Of a stretch of DNA of 64,000 nucleotides, positions 63,106-64,000 are shown piece after piece. Positions within the stretch are counted from its first letter, which is position 1, and every line of letters begins with the position of its first letter. The notes beneath the pieces are model-generated. The model made no database searches. It saw only the letters and a list, made by a program, of their open reading frames with translations, and was not told where the DNA came from. The position numbers and the translations under genes are program-made. The DNA comes from Bacteroidales bacterium UBA5226. Its GTDB lineage: Bacteria; Bacteroidota; Bacteroidia; Bacteroidales; UBA932. The DNA is taken from assembly GCA_002409325.1 (NCBI GenBank), contig DHUU01000017.1, forward strand, positions 62,001 through 126,000, in the 5' to 3' direction.

Positions 63106-64000
63106 TTAAAGCAAAAAAAACCGGGATTAACACCCGTAGTGAGGGTATCCACGGGGTCTCCCCGGGGACTGAAACGGATAACCTTGCCTTGCTGTACATA
63201 GTCCACGGCATCGGCAATGTAAATATGGGATGTTACCGGGTCAACGGCCAGACCATAATATGGCCTGTTGTCCAGGCTGATAAATGGGACAGGATTTGTA
63301 GCCGGCTGGTCTGTACCCATGCGCCACAGGCTTTTATTCAGGTAATAGAGTGTGTCAGAGGTGGCATTGAGCGCCAAAAAAATATGGACCCCATCTGCAT
63401 CGGCGGGAAAGATTTTTTCAATCTTCCTGCTCAAGGCGTCAATGCGGTAAAGATTTCCTGCGGCTGCACACCAGATTTTCCCGTTCCCGTCAACAAGCAG
63501 ATCCGATGGCTGGTAACCCACTTTCAGCGAGTCGGTTACCTTGTCTGTGCGGGTATCTATCACTAGAATTTTATTATCATAAGACCAGCAGGTTACAAAA
63601 ACAAAATTTTCCCATTGAATCATTTTCTCTGTAGAACGGTGTCCCGGTGTGGGGATATAACCCGTGACAAGGTACGTCTGCGGGTCAATGATGGTGATTT
63701 TTTCCTGGTACAAGTCCGTCACATAGGCTTTTTTATCATCTATAAAGTGGATATACCGGGGAGAAATCAAACCGGTTATACTGCCTTTGAGGCTGAAAGT
63801 ATCCGGATCTATGACAAAGATCACCCCTGAGTTGTTGACCACGATGTAGGCGTTTTCACCATAAATTGCCATTGATTGTGCAACATCCCCCAGGTTTATG
63901 CCATTGGCCCTGATAAATACCTGGTTCTCCATTTTTCCGGATCCGGGAACGTAATAACTCAAAGAGGCATTGGCGTACATGAAATTCCCCTGGTTCACTA
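63102..64000 (-). CDS. BtuG-like beta-propeller surface protein (DUF5074), 5' end beyond window
   Basis: About 299 residues visible, missing the signal peptide and first residues. It opens in QGNFMYANASLSYY and continues with repeats containing AYIVVNNSGVIFVID, KAYVTDLYQEKITIIDP and FVFVTCWSYDNKILVID, each one propeller blade. Bacteroides BtuG of this family captures cobalamin with very high affinity and delivers it to BtuB. The next genes (PKD lipoprotein, BtuB-like receptor) fit that. The family call is good; the corrinoid substrate is inferred. Confidence 0.78.
   Translation of the reverse strand, partial: VNQGNFMYANASLSYYVPGSGKMENQVFIRANGINLGDVAQSMAIYGENAYIVVNNSGVIFVIDPDTFSLKGSITGLISPRYIHFIDDKKAYVTDLYQEKITIIDPQTYLVTGYIPTPGHRSTEKMIQWENFVFVTCWSYDNKILVIDTRTDKVTDSLKVGYQPSDLLVDGNGKIWCAAAGNLYRIDALSRKIEKIFPADADGVHIFLALNATSDTLYYLNKSLWRMGTDQPATNPVPFISLDNRPYYGLAVDPVTSHIYIADAVDYVQQGKVIRFSPRGDPVDTLTTGVNPGFFCFK

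Overview
The window reads as a chromosomal segment of a member of the Bacteroidota, most likely the order Bacteroidales. Evidence: many start-proximal promoter boxes fit the Bacteroidetes -7 consensus TAnnTTTG, Shine-Dalgarno sequences are nearly absent, ExbB/ExbD come as an exbB-hypothetical-exbD-exbD set, and the far end holds a BtuG-like (DUF5074) surface propeller next to a BtuB-like TonB receptor. Base composition is close to even. I see no insertion sequence, prophage, integrase, CRISPR array, rRNA or plasmid gene; this is dense core chromosome with a few accessory genes.

Layout. 1-1760: a truncated LiaI/LiaF-like membrane protein and an alkaline phosphatase lipoprotein. 1839-4105: a proton-channel operon (exbB, membrane protein, exbD, exbD) closed by a strong terminator, preceded by tRNA-Ser(GGA). 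4319-27300: about 23 kb of minus-strand genes with gaps of 62 nt or less. It starts with the whole division and cell wall (dcw) cluster mraZ-rsmH-ftsL-ftsI-murE-mraY-murD-ftsW-murG-murC-ftsQ-ftsA-ftsZ and continues without a break into gltX, an MFS carrier, rfbC, truB, queA, dprA, tatD and ansA. 27423-35774: alternating envelope and core genes (M23 peptidase, lptB, dnaX, M16 peptidase, transglutaminase lipoprotein, efp, a GNAT-like protein). 35777-40340: a TolC / MacB-type permease / MacA-type adaptor export operon without its ATPase. 40478-44185: tRNA-Phe, enolase, a PHP phosphatase and an apparently exported glutamate racemase. 44187-49838: a homoserine/methionine operon metY-metX-thrA-asd. 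50053-53713: a membrane protein with a winged-helix regulator, an AlbA_2 protein, msrA and ettA. 53736-58461: an esterase, then a sugar MFS carrier, ROK kinase and galactokinase. 58458-59604: a YbaK-type tRNA deacylase, a GNAT enzyme and a 45-residue membrane mini-gene. 59609-64000: a translationally coupled putative corrinoid uptake operon that runs off the window.

How the genes work together. The dcw run makes meso-DAP peptidoglycan precursors (murC/D/E, mraY, murG) and builds the divisome (ftsZ/A/Q/L/W/I). The asd/thrA genes at the other end supply aspartate semialdehyde, the shared precursor of DAP, threonine and methionine, and metX/metY make homocysteine. ExbB/ExbD would energise TonB receptors such as the corrinoid receptor at the end of the window.

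Points most worth a second look: (1) a glutamate racemase with all catalytic motifs but a lipoprotein signal peptide; (2) two divergent gene pairs in which all four start codons lie exactly 4 nt after a TAnnTTTG box, i.e. probable leaderless transcription, one pair forming an inverted repeat and the other nearly abutting; (3) a 10-bp-phased TGGAAAA repeat upstream of mraZ, probably its own operator; (4) a stem-loop in the metY leader that matches no SAM riboswitch I know; (5) seven convergent gene pairs that all overlap or nearly touch. Function calls are made from motifs and order alone; no database search was run.
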